A stretch of DNA of 64,000 nucleotides, from contig JAJDAP010000014.1 of the NCBI GenBank assembly GCA_029261795.1, forward strand, positions 1 to 64,000, written 5' to 3'. The DNA comes from Deltaproteobacteria bacterium. GTDB lineage: Bacteria > Myxococcota_A > UBA9160 > UBA6930. The notes beneath the pieces are model-generated. The model saw only the letters and a list, made by a program, of their open reading frames with translations. It was not told the DNA's origin and did not search any database. Below, one piece after another: positions 1-8,819 of this stretch (its first letter is position 1; the number at the start of each line of letters is the position of its first letter). The position numbers and the translations under genes are program-made.

Positions 1-2
1 TG

Positions 3-86
3 GATCGCTTCGAGGCTGAGGGCCGCACAACACTCTTGATCGAGGTCGAAGCCGAGGAGGCGAGTGGGTCTGGCGCGGGACGATGA
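3..86 (+). CDS. 3' end of an unidentified upstream gene (partial)
   Basis: An open frame enters from the window edge and ends at the TGA at 84-86, giving a 27-residue acidic tail (ends ASGSGAGR). The stop overlaps the next start as ATGA, which is how most genes in this cluster are linked, so it is probably the end of a real gene in the same operon. Too little is visible to name a family. Confidence 0.5.
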   Translation, partial: DRFEAEGRTTLLIEVEAEEASGSGAGR

Positions 87-1438
87 GCGACGAGAGCGAA
101 GGCGAGGTCGCGCAGCGTCGGCACGTGCTCGTGATCGCCTATCACCTCCCGCCGGCGGGTGGTGTTCCGGTTCGTCGCGCCTTGCGCGTGCTGCGTCATC
201 TCCCATCCAACGGTTGGCGCTGCTCCGTCGTGACGGCGGAATCGCCGTACGATCCCTATCACCCATCGGATCCGTCGGGCGTTGCCGCAATGCCGCCGAT
301 CGCGCATCTGCTCCGCACGCCCACACGGTCGGGGATCGAAGCGGCGTTGGCCTGGCTCTGGCGGCTCCGCTCGCGAGCGGCAGCTGATCGAGGTCAGCCC
401 GCCGTCGCCGGAGATGAAGTGTCGGGCGGCCAGCTGCGACGCTTGCTGCAGGACTACGGGTTGTTCCCCGACCCGAAGCGCTTCTGGGCAAGTTCGGCTT
501 TCGCCCCTGCCTGCGATCTGGCGCGGCGGGACCCGGTCGATCTGGTCTGGGCGACCGGGTTTCCCTGGTCGAGCTTTCGTCTGGCCCGGGATGTGGCTCG
601 GGCCATCGATCGCCCCTATGCCCTCGACTATCGAGACGCCTGGACCGCCAATCCGCGTCGGGTCTGGGACAGCGCCAAGCAGCGGTCGCTGGAGGCGGCA
701 CTCTTCGCCGACGCCTCACTGGTGACTGCGGCGACCGACTGGATCCGCGATGACCTGCGGGCGCGTTTCACCGGGGACACGCCCGTCGAGACCATGACGA
801 ACGCCTACGACCCCGCCGAACGCCCCGCCTGCGACGCTGGCTTGTCCGATCCGCAGCGTTGTGTCCTCACCTATACGGGAACGTTCAATGACGGCTGGCC
901 GCCGGCGCCGGGAGACCAGAGTCCCTGGTGGCTCTTCGAGGCCATCGAGAAACTGCCAATGGCGGTACGCCAGCGGCTCCGGGTGCGGTTGGTGGGTCGC
1001 GTCCCCGCGGTCGTGGCCCGCACTGTAGCGGCGCGTGGAATCTCCGACGTGGTCGAGGTCGTGCCGTTCGTTCCCCATGCTCGATCGTTGCAGTATCAAC
1101 GGGCATCCGATCACCTGATCCTGATCGTCGGCGATGCACCCGGGAGCGCGGGGATCCTGACGGGTAAGCTCGTCGAGTACGCGGGCGCAGGTCGGCCCGT
1201 GCTCGCGCTCGTGCCGGAGGGCGAGGCCAGCCGGATGGTGCGCCGCCATGGGCTGGGGCGCGTGGTGGCGCCCCGCGACGTCTCTGCCATCCAGGCCGAA
1301 TTGATCAGGCTAGTCGAGACCTGGAGTTCGGATGGCCGTCCGGGTGAGGTTCCGTTGCCGGATGCCTTGAGTGTCAGCGCGCAGGTCGGTGCGCTCGGGG
1401 GCTGGTTGGAGCGAGCCGTTCAGGATCGACGAGCGTAG
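83..1438 (+). CDS. Glycosyltransferase, GT-B fold (GT4-like)
   Basis: This 451-residue protein probably transfers a sugar from a nucleotide-sugar donor during assembly of a surface polysaccharide at the cytoplasmic face of the inner membrane. The N-terminus has the Rossmann strand and glycine loop of GT4 enzymes (VLVIAYHLPPAGGVPVRR, residues about 16-33). The C-terminal donor domain shows the KLVEYAGAGRPVLAL segment near residues 362-376. The ATG overlaps the upstream stop as ATGA, which fixes the start. Its end overlaps the convergent glycosyltransferase by 19 bp (1420-1438). The family is clear from layout; the sugar and acceptor cannot be read from sequence. Confidence 0.82.
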   Translation: MSDESEGEVAQRRHVLVIAYHLPPAGGVPVRRALRVLRHLPSNGWRCSVVTAESPYDPYHPSDPSGVAAMPPIAHLLRTPTRSGIEAALAWLWRLRSRAAADRGQPAVAGDEVSGGQLRRLLQDYGLFPDPKRFWASSAFAPACDLARRDPVDLVWATGFPWSSFRLARDVARAIDRPYALDYRDAWTANPRRVWDSAKQRSLEAALFADASLVTAATDWIRDDLRARFTGDTPVETMTNAYDPAERPACDAGLSDPQRCVLTYTGTFNDGWPPAPGDQSPWWLFEAIEKLPMAVRQRLRVRLVGRVPAVVARTVAARGISDVVEVVPFVPHARSLQYQRASDHLILIVGDAPGSAGILTGKLVEYAGAGRPVLALVPEGEASRMVRRHGLGRVVAPRDVSAIQAELIRLVETWSSDGRPGEVPLPDALSVSAQVGALGGWLERAVQDRRA

Positions 1439-2526
1439 AAGTCCAAGAGCGCCTGTTGCTCGCTGCTCCAACTGTAGCGGTCTCGGGTCGCGGCGTTTCC
1501 GGCCGCGCCCATCCGCTCGGCTCGCTGAGGATCCGCGAGCAGCGATTCCAACGCCTGGCGGAGTTCCTGCAAATCCGAAGGATCGACCAGGAGGCCGCAG
1601 TCCGATGGGCCGACGATCTCGCGCCACATCGGGAAGTCGGAACAGACGACGGGCAACCCCGCGGCCATGTACTCGAACAACTTGATCGGCAGAGCTTCGA
1701 GGAACGCAGGCTCGGGCCGCAGCAGCAGGAGCCCGACCCGCGATTCGGCGAGGGCGCCGACGACCTCTTCATGAGGGCGGAATCCCCGATAATCGACGCG
1801 TGGCCAGGCAGGATGCGCTCTGGCCCGGGCCTCGGATTCCGCGGAGTCGAACTGGCCGAAGAGGATGAGGGTTGCATCCGGGATCGCGTCGAGGGCGTCT
1901 AGCATCGGCGCGAGGCCCCGGGCCTCGCTCAGCCCGCCGGCATAGACGAACTGGCGGCGCCTCTCGGCCTGGGGCATCGCGCAGGCGTTCCTTTCCCGGA
2001 AGCGTTCGAGACGCGGATAGTTCCGTACCGTCACGGTTCGTTCGGATGGAAAGCTCCGTGCGATCGACGGTGTTGCACAGACGAATCCGTCCAACGTCCG
2101 GCGGGCCAAGGCCTCCAGCAGCGAGAACGCGGCTGCGCGGCCCCGAGCGCTGAGCGGCCGGTCTCGGAACAGCAACATCGCTTCGCGGCTGGTCTCCTCG
2201 TGCACGTCGTAGAAGACCGTGGTGCCGAGCCACCGCAAGGCGACGCCGACGGGAATGAGCGACGGGTCGTGGAAGTGCACGAGCTTCGCATCAACGTTTC
2301 GGGCGGCCCGGAAGGCCAACCACCAACCGTGGAACAATCGACCCATCGCGGTGGGCCAACGTCGCTCCGGTAGCGCGTGGAGGGTGATACCGCCGGAACG
2401 GCCGTTCCCGGCGCCGGGTGCGATGAGATGCACGTCATAACCCGCTTCGGCGAGCGAGACGCACTCTTTCTGGAAGATGCGCGTGTCGAGTGCTGCGTGA
2501 TGCGTCGTGAGGTGCACGACGCTCAT
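1420..2526 (-). CDS. Glycosyltransferase family 4
   Basis: This is a 368-residue GT4-type glycosyltransferase of the retaining GT-B kind. It opens with MSVVHLTTHHAALDTRIF, has an acceptor-domain HFHDPSLIPVG segment and a YDVHEETSREAML block. Its donor-site motif KLFEYMAAGLPVVCSDFP leads into EIVGPSDCGLLVDP, the usual acidic motif of the family. The ATG at 2524-2526 overlaps the TGA of the preceding gene (ATGA), so the longer open frame upstream is not used. It is the last gene of a minus-strand run that begins near 9764. Donor and acceptor are unknown. Confidence 0.88.
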   Translation of the reverse strand: MSVVHLTTHHAALDTRIFQKECVSLAEAGYDVHLIAPGAGNGRSGGITLHALPERRWPTAMGRLFHGWWLAFRAARNVDAKLVHFHDPSLIPVGVALRWLGTTVFYDVHEETSREAMLLFRDRPLSARGRAAAFSLLEALARRTLDGFVCATPSIARSFPSERTVTVRNYPRLERFRERNACAMPQAERRRQFVYAGGLSEARGLAPMLDALDAIPDATLILFGQFDSAESEARARAHPAWPRVDYRGFRPHEEVVGALAESRVGLLLLRPEPAFLEALPIKLFEYMAAGLPVVCSDFPMWREIVGPSDCGLLVDPSDLQELRQALESLLADPQRAERMGAAGNAATRDRYSWSSEQQALLDFYARRS

Positions 2527-3857
2527 CCATGGATCTTCCGGTAGATGTCGAGCAGCCGGGACTCCTCGATCTCCCAATGAAAGCGATCGCGCGCCAAGGC
2601 ATGCGCACGGAACCGGAACTCGTCGAGTCGCGACGGAGCAGCGACAAGAGCCTCCAGGACTCCCGCCAGTGAGTCCGCGTCCCCGGGTTCGAACAGCGCA
2701 CCGAGGTCATGTTCGTCGGTCAGGCTGCGTATTTCCGGGAGGTCCGAGCTGACCGTGGCGAGGCCGGCCATCAGGTACTCGAAGAACTTGTTCGGAAGCG
2801 ACAGTTCGGTGTTGAGGCAAGCCGCCGGAAACGGCGAGAGACCGATATCGGATCGCGCCGCCAGCCCGACCAATTCATCGACCCGGGCGGCCGGAGCGAA
2901 GTGGAGGTTGGTGAGGTGTCCCGCGCTGGCACGGCGGCGCAGCTCGGGCTCGAGGGGCCCCAGGCCGCGAAACACGAAGCGTAGCCGAGGCAGCTTGGCG
3001 GCAGCCTCGATCACCGTCTCGAGGCCGCGGTCGTTGAAGTACGCCCCGTGATAGAGCACTTCTCTCGGGGAACCCTTGTGCTCGAGGACGCTCGCTTCGG
3101 GTAGCAGCTTCAGCGAGGGGACATTGTGGATCACATCGAACGGCTCGCAGCCGTAGGTCGTCTCGAAGTGACGGGCGAGAGAACCACAGACAGTGAATCG
3201 GGCGTCGGTGTGTTGGACGAGCTGCGCTTCGAGGCCGGTGAAGAAGCCATGCCAAAGCGCGGAGCGTCGGTGGCTCGGGAACTGTTCCGGGAAGATCTCG
3301 TGAGCGTCGTAGACGAGTGGGATTCGAAGCGACCGCGAAACGAGGAAACCGGCGAGCAGCGTGTCGAGGTCGTTCGCGTGAACCAGGTCCGGCGCCAGCG
3401 AGAGCGCCGCGTCTCGTAGGGAACGTGCGACGGACACGATCGAGCGAGCCTCTGCGAGTTCGCGGAGCGGGTCCGGCTGGCGCGCGGTCAGTTCGTCCGT
3501 GGGGCGTCCTGCGCGTCGTTCGAGCTCGCGTCGCAATCGCGGCCCGACCCTGTGCGCGATCCATTGGGCGATGTTGATATCCGGTGCGCCGAGGACGGCT
3601 GGTTCGGCTTCTTCGACGATCTGCGCCGCCTCGGGGCATTCGTCGCGCAGTGCCTGGATCTCGCGGAGCGGTGTCAAGCGTCGCGAACGGGCGATCCTCC
3701 GGATCGTGAAGCCATCGAGATCTTGCGAGGTCGGGTCGCCACGATCGCCCGGTGAGATCACGGTGACGGCATGTCCGTGTGCACTCAGGCTCCCCGCGAT
3801 CCGTCGGACACGCGGATCCGAGCGCGTATCGGCAAGGTTGAGCATGGCGATCTTCAC
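2523..3857 (-). CDS. Glycosyltransferase family 4
   Basis: This 444-residue GT-B glycosyltransferase starts at GTG 3855-3857, overlapping the stop of the upstream amidotransferase as GTGA; the product then begins with KIAMLNLADTRSDPRVRR, the expected first strand. Mid-protein VHANDLDTLLAGFL and VYDAHEIFPEQ are typical of GT4 enzymes acting on lipid-linked or polysaccharide acceptors. The donor-binding motif is NKFFEYLMAGLATVSSDLPE. An insert of about 60 residues after the first helix is rich in Arg and Glu and longer than usual. It is coupled on both sides, to the asparagine-synthase-like gene before it and the GT4 gene after it, so the three are probably made together. Confidence 0.86.
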   Translation of the reverse strand: MKIAMLNLADTRSDPRVRRIAGSLSAHGHAVTVISPGDRGDPTSQDLDGFTIRRIARSRRLTPLREIQALRDECPEAAQIVEEAEPAVLGAPDINIAQWIAHRVGPRLRRELERRAGRPTDELTARQPDPLRELAEARSIVSVARSLRDAALSLAPDLVHANDLDTLLAGFLVSRSLRIPLVYDAHEIFPEQFPSHRRSALWHGFFTGLEAQLVQHTDARFTVCGSLARHFETTYGCEPFDVIHNVPSLKLLPEASVLEHKGSPREVLYHGAYFNDRGLETVIEAAAKLPRLRFVFRGLGPLEPELRRRASAGHLTNLHFAPAARVDELVGLAARSDIGLSPFPAACLNTELSLPNKFFEYLMAGLATVSSDLPEIRSLTDEHDLGALFEPGDADSLAGVLEALVAAPSRLDEFRFRAHALARDRFHWEIEESRLLDIYRKIHG

Positions 3858-5749
3858 GGTGCGGATCCCCGAACGGCGGGTGACGGGTCCAATCGATCGA
3901 CGAACGCTCGAAACCACAACTCGAGCGTCGCGATTCGCCAGATCATCCAAGCATGATCGCGGCCAGACTGGTGCTCGCGCCAGATTCGCTCGAGTTGGCC
4001 GGGGTCGATGATCTCGCGTTCAGCGAGTTCCTTCGAGGCGAGCAGCTGCTGGAAGCGCGCGGCTATTTCGGGCTGTCGCAGCCAGCGAGCGAACGGCGTC
4101 GGGTAGCCCATCTTGCTTCGCCTCCACGCGACCTCGGCGGGCAGGCGCTTCTCTGCCGCGCAACGAAGCGCCCATTTGGTCCAGGTTCCGCGGATCTTGG
4201 CAGCGGCGGGAAGTCGGAAGGCGAGCTCGACGAGTCGATGGTCGAGGAGCGGAACTCTTGCTTCCAGCGAGTAGGCCATGGAGTTTCGATCTTCGTAGTG
4301 GAGGAGGGCGGGAAGGCTCGTGACCAGCACGTCCCTCGCGAGTACAGCGTCGAGCTGGGAGCCGCGGCCAATCGGGTCGGCGAGCGTCGATTCACTCGAC
4401 ATCGGGTCCGGCATGGCGCCGTGCAGGATACGCTCTGATTGTACGCGTGCCGGCCTGCGGACCCCGACGGCCTGCGCCGCCCGCTTGATCCTCGCGCCAG
4501 CAAGCCGACCGGGAAGTCCGGCGACGTGGGCGAGCCCCCAGTGTTGGTGGACGCCGGCCAGGGTCTTCAGCGCCGTCCACCAATGGCCGCCGGACACGAG
4601 ATCGGCGAGATGTGGCGTGAAGTACGGGATGTAGCCCGCCAGCAGTTCATCGCCGCCCTGACCGTCGAGGATCACGGTCACATTCTCGGCGGCGCGGCGC
4701 ATCACGTGGTACTGGGTGTACAGCCCCGGGCCCGCCGAGGGCTGGTCCTGGTGCCAGGTGATCTCGCGGAGTTCATCGAGGAGCTCGGCGCCTGGCGTCG
4801 GTCGCACGCCGTGATTCCGGGAATGGGTGGACCGGCTGACCGCGTCGACGAACCGGCTCTCGTCGGCGTGCGGATCGGGGTAGAGGCCCGAGTAGGTGCG
4901 AATCGGCTCCGGGTGAAGTTCGCCCGCGATGGCGACCAGGGTGCTGGAGTCGATGCCCCCGGACAGGCAGGTTCCGACCGGGACATCCGAACGCAGTCGC
5001 AGGCGCACAGCGTCCTGGAGGAGCGTGTCGAATTCCTCGACGGTTCCGTTCGTCTCTTCCGGACGCGGCAACTCCCAGTAGCGCCAAGTCCGGAAGCGAC
5101 CGGATGCGATGTTCCAGGATCCGTTGTGTCCCGGTGGAAGCACCTGGATCCCGTCGAAGAAGGTCGCGTCCGAGTCGCACAGCTGCCCAGACGGCAGGAA
5201 GCGGGCGATCGTCTCCCGGTTCTCGCGGCGTCGCTCGGGGAATGCCGTGACGAGCGCCTTTGCCTCCGACGCGAAGGCAAATTGTTTGGGGCCCTCGAGC
5301 CAGCAGAGCGGTTTGATCCCGAGCCTGTCCCGCGAGAGGAACACGCTCTGGTTGGAGCGGTCATGGATCGCGAAGGCCCACATTCCGACCAGGCGGTCCA
5401 GGCAGTCGGGACCCCAGGCCGCGAACGCCTGAAGCAGGACCTCGGTATCGGTTTCCGTGCGGAAATCGTGGCCAAGGCCGCGCAGCTCGTTCCGGAGCTC
5501 GACGTAGTTGTAGATCTCGCCGTTGAACACGATGGCGAGCCGACCGTCCGCGCTACACATCGGCTGGTGGCCCGCACTCGACAGATCGATGATCGAGAGC
5601 CGCCGGTGTCCGAGCGCGACGGCGCCATCGGAGAAGACCCCGCCATCATCGGGTCCGCGGTGGAGCTGCGCCGCGTTCATCGCCTCAACGAGATCGACGG
5701 CGGCGGGTCGCGCCGAATCCCGCCAAACCACTCCGGAGATCGCACACAT
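3854..5749 (-). CDS. Asparagine-synthase-type glutamine amidotransferase (first of two)
   Basis: The 631-residue protein has an N-terminal class II glutaminase domain and a C-terminal ATP-pyrophosphatase synthetase domain. The ATG is followed at once by Cys2, the nucleophile exposed after Met removal (MCAISGVVW), which fixes the start. HRRLSIIDL and VFNGEIYNY (about 74-82) build the glutaminase site; SGGIDSS (263-269) is the PP-loop that adenylates a carboxylate. Classic AsnB amidates aspartate. Inside a polysaccharide cluster such proteins are thought to turn sugar uronates into uronamides (WbpS/WbmE type), which I infer here. The neighbouring gene encodes a second, only moderately similar copy 13 bp away. 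Confidence 0.92.
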   Translation of the reverse strand: MCAISGVVWRDSARPAAVDLVEAMNAAQLHRGPDDGGVFSDGAVALGHRRLSIIDLSSAGHQPMCSADGRLAIVFNGEIYNYVELRNELRGLGHDFRTETDTEVLLQAFAAWGPDCLDRLVGMWAFAIHDRSNQSVFLSRDRLGIKPLCWLEGPKQFAFASEAKALVTAFPERRRENRETIARFLPSGQLCDSDATFFDGIQVLPPGHNGSWNIASGRFRTWRYWELPRPEETNGTVEEFDTLLQDAVRLRLRSDVPVGTCLSGGIDSSTLVAIAGELHPEPIRTYSGLYPDPHADESRFVDAVSRSTHSRNHGVRPTPGAELLDELREITWHQDQPSAGPGLYTQYHVMRRAAENVTVILDGQGGDELLAGYIPYFTPHLADLVSGGHWWTALKTLAGVHQHWGLAHVAGLPGRLAGARIKRAAQAVGVRRPARVQSERILHGAMPDPMSSESTLADPIGRGSQLDAVLARDVLVTSLPALLHYEDRNSMAYSLEARVPLLDHRLVELAFRLPAAAKIRGTWTKWALRCAAEKRLPAEVAWRRSKMGYPTPFARWLRQPEIAARFQQLLASKELAEREIIDPGQLERIWREHQSGRDHAWMIWRIATLELWFRAFVDRLDPSPAVRGSAP

Positions 5750-5762
5750 CGAGCACCGCTCC

Positions 5763-7745
5763 CTAGCGAAGGCCAGAATCGTCGAAGGAGACCGAAAATC
5801 GATCCGCCCAGAGTACGAGGTTGATGCCTCGCCAGAACCTGAAATCGAACCCGCCGTGACCGCGACGCACCGCTTCCCAATCGGCATGGAGCGCCTGGGG
5901 ATTCAGTCCACGAATGCGCGAAACGCCGTCGCCTAGCAAAGTAGAGTCGACGATGGGCTGAAGCGCCTCCAGCCACACTTGTTCGGGCGGGGTGAACCCG
6001 ATCTTGTCTCGCCGGTCGAGAATCGGGTCCGGGACCATACCGCGCATGGCATCGCGGAAGACCGCCTTGGTTCGAGCCCGATCATCGATGAGCAGGGATT
6101 CGGGAAGCGTGAGGAGTCGTTCGATGAGCGGCCGATGCAGGAACGGAACACGGCTCTCGATCGAGAAGGCCATCGAGTTGCGGTCTTCGAAACGCAGCAG
6201 CATCGGAAGGCTCGTTTCCGAGAAGGCTTGGCGCAGTCGGTCGCGGAGCCGCTCGCGGCTGCGCGGCTCCCGCCTGCTGGTGAGCGACACGCCGGCCTTC
6301 TCGAACCAACCGGATTCGATCCATGACGGCGCGAGCGGCTCGCCGCCGATGCGGCGGGCGGGAGCTTCGAGCCAGCCCGGGACCATCATGTTCGCAAGTC
6401 GGGGAATCAACCAACGCGGGCCGACACCGGGATTCGCGCAGGAACTTCTGAGGAACCGGACGGCGCGGCCAAGGCTGCCGCTTCCGACCAGACTCGCAGC
6501 GCGGGCAGGGATGTAGGGGAGGTAGCCGGCCAGCAGTTCGTCCGCGCCCTGACCACTCAACAGCACCGGGATCTCGTGCTGGCGCGCGAGCTGGCAGACC
6601 CGATGCTGAGCGTAGATGCTCGTGCTCCCGAAGGGCTGTTCCTGGGTATCGATCAATCGACCCATGTCGCGTGCGAGTTCGGCCGACCCGGGCTTGGTCG
6701 TCTCCAATCGGGCGCCGGCGTTTTCTGCCGCGATTTTCATCCAGCGGCTCTCATCCAGGGAGTGCTGTTCTGCCACGAAGCCAAACGCGCGGGTCGGCGA
6801 CTTCTCCGATGCATCACGCGTCATGGCCGCCAGCACCGCAGAGGAGTCGATGCCGCCGCTGAGCGCCACGCCTACCGGCACGTCACTCAGCAGGTGGGCG
6901 TCGATGCTCTCGCAGAACAAGGTGCGAACCTGCTCGGCGGCTTCGGTGGCATCGATGCGGTCGGCAGGCCCGGTCGGAGGCTCCCAGTACCGCGTTAGCT
7001 CGGTCTTGCCCGAGGTCAGATCGAGCCTCAGCGAATGGGCCGGCGGGAGCTGGCGGATTCCGTCGAAGAACGTGGTATCTCCGTCATCGGTGACACCGAA
7101 GCGGAGAAAATCGAAAGCCCGTTGCGGATGGCAGCGGCGCTCCATCCCCGTGAGTTCGAGCAGGCTCCGGATTTCCGATGCGAAGCCGAAGCGACCCTGG
7201 TGCTCGGTGAAATAGAGGGGTTTGATGCCAGGGCGGTCACGCGAGAGCAGCAGCGTCTTCTCCGCCACCGACCAGCATGCGAAGGCCCACATGCCTTCGA
7301 GCTTGTCGGTCGCGGCGGGCCCCCACTCGACGAGCGCGGCGAGTAGGGTCTCCGCATCACATCGGGTCGTGAACGAATGGCCCAATGCCTCGAGTTCGGC
7401 TCGGAGATCCCAGTGGTTGTAGATCTCGCCATTGAACACGATCCAATGCGAGCCGCTCAACGTCCGCATCGGCTGGTGTCCGGCGGGCGATGGGTCGAGG
7501 ATGGCAAGGCGGCGGAAGCCGAAAGCCAGGTCGTAGGCGGCGTCTCCGCGGGTCGGAAGCCGGGGGAGATCGAGGCTTCCGACGCTATCGGGGCCAGCGA
7601 AGGGCATCGCGTCATCCACTTCCATGCGCGCTAGCATATAGCCCTCGTCGTCAGGCCCGCGATGGCGAAGCGCATGGGTCGCGCGATCGATCGCGGGCAG
7701 GGATACAGCGCCTTGATAGGCCACTGATCCGACGAAACCGCACAC
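5763..7745 (-). CDS. Asparagine-synthase-type glutamine amidotransferase (second of two)
   Basis: This 660-residue enzyme has the same two-domain plan. I start it at GTG 7743-7745 because the next codon is TGC, giving the required N-terminal Cys (MCGFVGSVAY), and because it lies 11 bp after the upstream epimerase stop. The glutaminase domain shows RHRGPDDEGY, a GFRRLAILDPSPAGHQPM block and VFNGEIYNH (about 103-111); the synthetase PP-loop is SGGIDSS at 296-302. Family knowledge says it takes NH3 from glutamine through an internal channel and transfers it to an adenylated acid. In this context the substrate is probably a sugar uronate or glycan carboxylate, not free aspartate. True asparagine synthetase remains possible for one of the pair. 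Confidence 0.92.
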   Translation of the reverse strand: MCGFVGSVAYQGAVSLPAIDRATHALRHRGPDDEGYMLARMEVDDAMPFAGPDSVGSLDLPRLPTRGDAAYDLAFGFRRLAILDPSPAGHQPMRTLSGSHWIVFNGEIYNHWDLRAELEALGHSFTTRCDAETLLAALVEWGPAATDKLEGMWAFACWSVAEKTLLLSRDRPGIKPLYFTEHQGRFGFASEIRSLLELTGMERRCHPQRAFDFLRFGVTDDGDTTFFDGIRQLPPAHSLRLDLTSGKTELTRYWEPPTGPADRIDATEAAEQVRTLFCESIDAHLLSDVPVGVALSGGIDSSAVLAAMTRDASEKSPTRAFGFVAEQHSLDESRWMKIAAENAGARLETTKPGSAELARDMGRLIDTQEQPFGSTSIYAQHRVCQLARQHEIPVLLSGQGADELLAGYLPYIPARAASLVGSGSLGRAVRFLRSSCANPGVGPRWLIPRLANMMVPGWLEAPARRIGGEPLAPSWIESGWFEKAGVSLTSRREPRSRERLRDRLRQAFSETSLPMLLRFEDRNSMAFSIESRVPFLHRPLIERLLTLPESLLIDDRARTKAVFRDAMRGMVPDPILDRRDKIGFTPPEQVWLEALQPIVDSTLLGDGVSRIRGLNPQALHADWEAVRRGHGGFDFRFWRGINLVLWADRFSVSFDDSGLR

Positions 7746-7756
7746 CCGGATGCCCC

Positions 7757-8815
7757 CTAGGAATCCAGTAGGTGGCGATGCTTCTCGATGCATGCCTCGA
7801 TCCGCGGTAACTCGCCTCGCGTCCATTCGACCGTGCGCTTCAATCCGGCTTCCAGGGCGATCGCCGCTTCGAAGCCGAGTTCGCGCTTGGCCTTGCCCGG
7901 GCTCCCGAAGCGGTGGATCGAACGATCCCATTCCCGAGCCGGGCGTCGTTCGACGGGCGTGGGATTCTCGGCGAGCCGATTGATTCGCTCGGCGAGTTCG
8001 AGGATCGAAGTCTCCTGGCCAGTGGCCAGATTGAAGACCTCGCCGGCTTGGCCGTCCAGCGCGCACGAGAGGAGTCCGCTCACCACATCATCGACGAAGA
8101 TGAAGTCTCGCGAAGCATGGCCGTCATTCTCGAGGAGCAGCGCTTCGCCGTGCAGGGCGCGGTAGATGAAGGTAGGGACGACGTTTCGCCATACCGTGGC
8201 CGGCGTTCCTCGCCAGCGTCCGGCGCCTAGTACCTCGCCCGGTCCGTAGACGTTCTGGAAGCGAGCGCGAACCACCGGGATGCCATGTTGGCGGTAGTAG
8301 TACGAGGAGTAGAACTCTCCCACGATCTTCGAGATCGAGTAGGGGCTGTCGTGGTCGATGTGGACCAGGTCGCTCTCTTCGGTCGCAGCTGCCGGTCCAT
8401 CCGTCTTCTCCGCCACGGCGCAGCCGGCGGCAGCGTAGACGACCTTCTCGAGTGACCGCAGGCCCCGGAGGCGCTCGTAGAGCTTGAGCGTGGTCAGCGT
8501 GTTGTTCTCGTGGTCGGCGAGCGGGTCGTGGATCGAACTCTGGTTGCCGTGATAACACGCCAGATGGAACACGAAGCGCGCGTCGTCCGGGAGCGCTGTC
8601 AGGATCGCATCGTCCGTGATCGAGCCTTCGACGAAATCGAGCTTCGGGTCGATCGGCAGGTTCTCGAACTCCGACGACAAGAGGTTGTCGACCACCGTCA
8701 CCGAGGCGCCGTGTTCCAACAGGACGCGCACCAATCTCGACCCGACGAAGCCCGCGCCTCCGACCACGATCGTGCGCTCGCCCTGGAGATCGCCCAGCGC
8801 GAATCGCTGCTGCAC
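7757..8815 (-). CDS. NAD-dependent sugar epimerase/dehydratase (extended SDR)
   Basis: A 352-residue extended short-chain dehydrogenase acting on a nucleotide sugar. GGAGFVGSRL near residues 17-26 is the NAD-binding glycine motif, VDNLL follows the second strand, and YSISK holds the catalytic Tyr and Lys. The GTG at 8813-8815 is only 4 bp after the stop of the upstream epimerase and leads straight into the Rossmann fold; the longer frame would add about 30 Ser/Arg/Pro-rich residues of no family. It sits between another epimerase and the two amidotransferases. Bordetella O-antigen clusters carry similar epimerase sets for diacetamido-uronic acids; that parallel is inference. Confidence 0.9.
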   Translation of the reverse strand: MQQRFALGDLQGERTIVVGGAGFVGSRLVRVLLEHGASVTVVDNLLSSEFENLPIDPKLDFVEGSITDDAILTALPDDARFVFHLACYHGNQSSIHDPLADHENNTLTTLKLYERLRGLRSLEKVVYAAAGCAVAEKTDGPAAATEESDLVHIDHDSPYSISKIVGEFYSSYYYRQHGIPVVRARFQNVYGPGEVLGAGRWRGTPATVWRNVVPTFIYRALHGEALLLENDGHASRDFIFVDDVVSGLLSCALDGQAGEVFNLATGQETSILELAERINRLAENPTPVERRPAREWDRSIHRFGSPGKAKRELGFEAAIALEAGLKRTVEWTRGELPRIEACIEKHRHLLDS

Positions 8816-8819
8816 CCGC

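Noticed and set aside
4439..5824. Long plus-strand open frame opposite the first amidotransferase gene
   Set aside because: It lies antisense to a gene with all catalytic motifs and shows Arg/Ala-rich text with no family; high GC makes stop-free shadow frames common.
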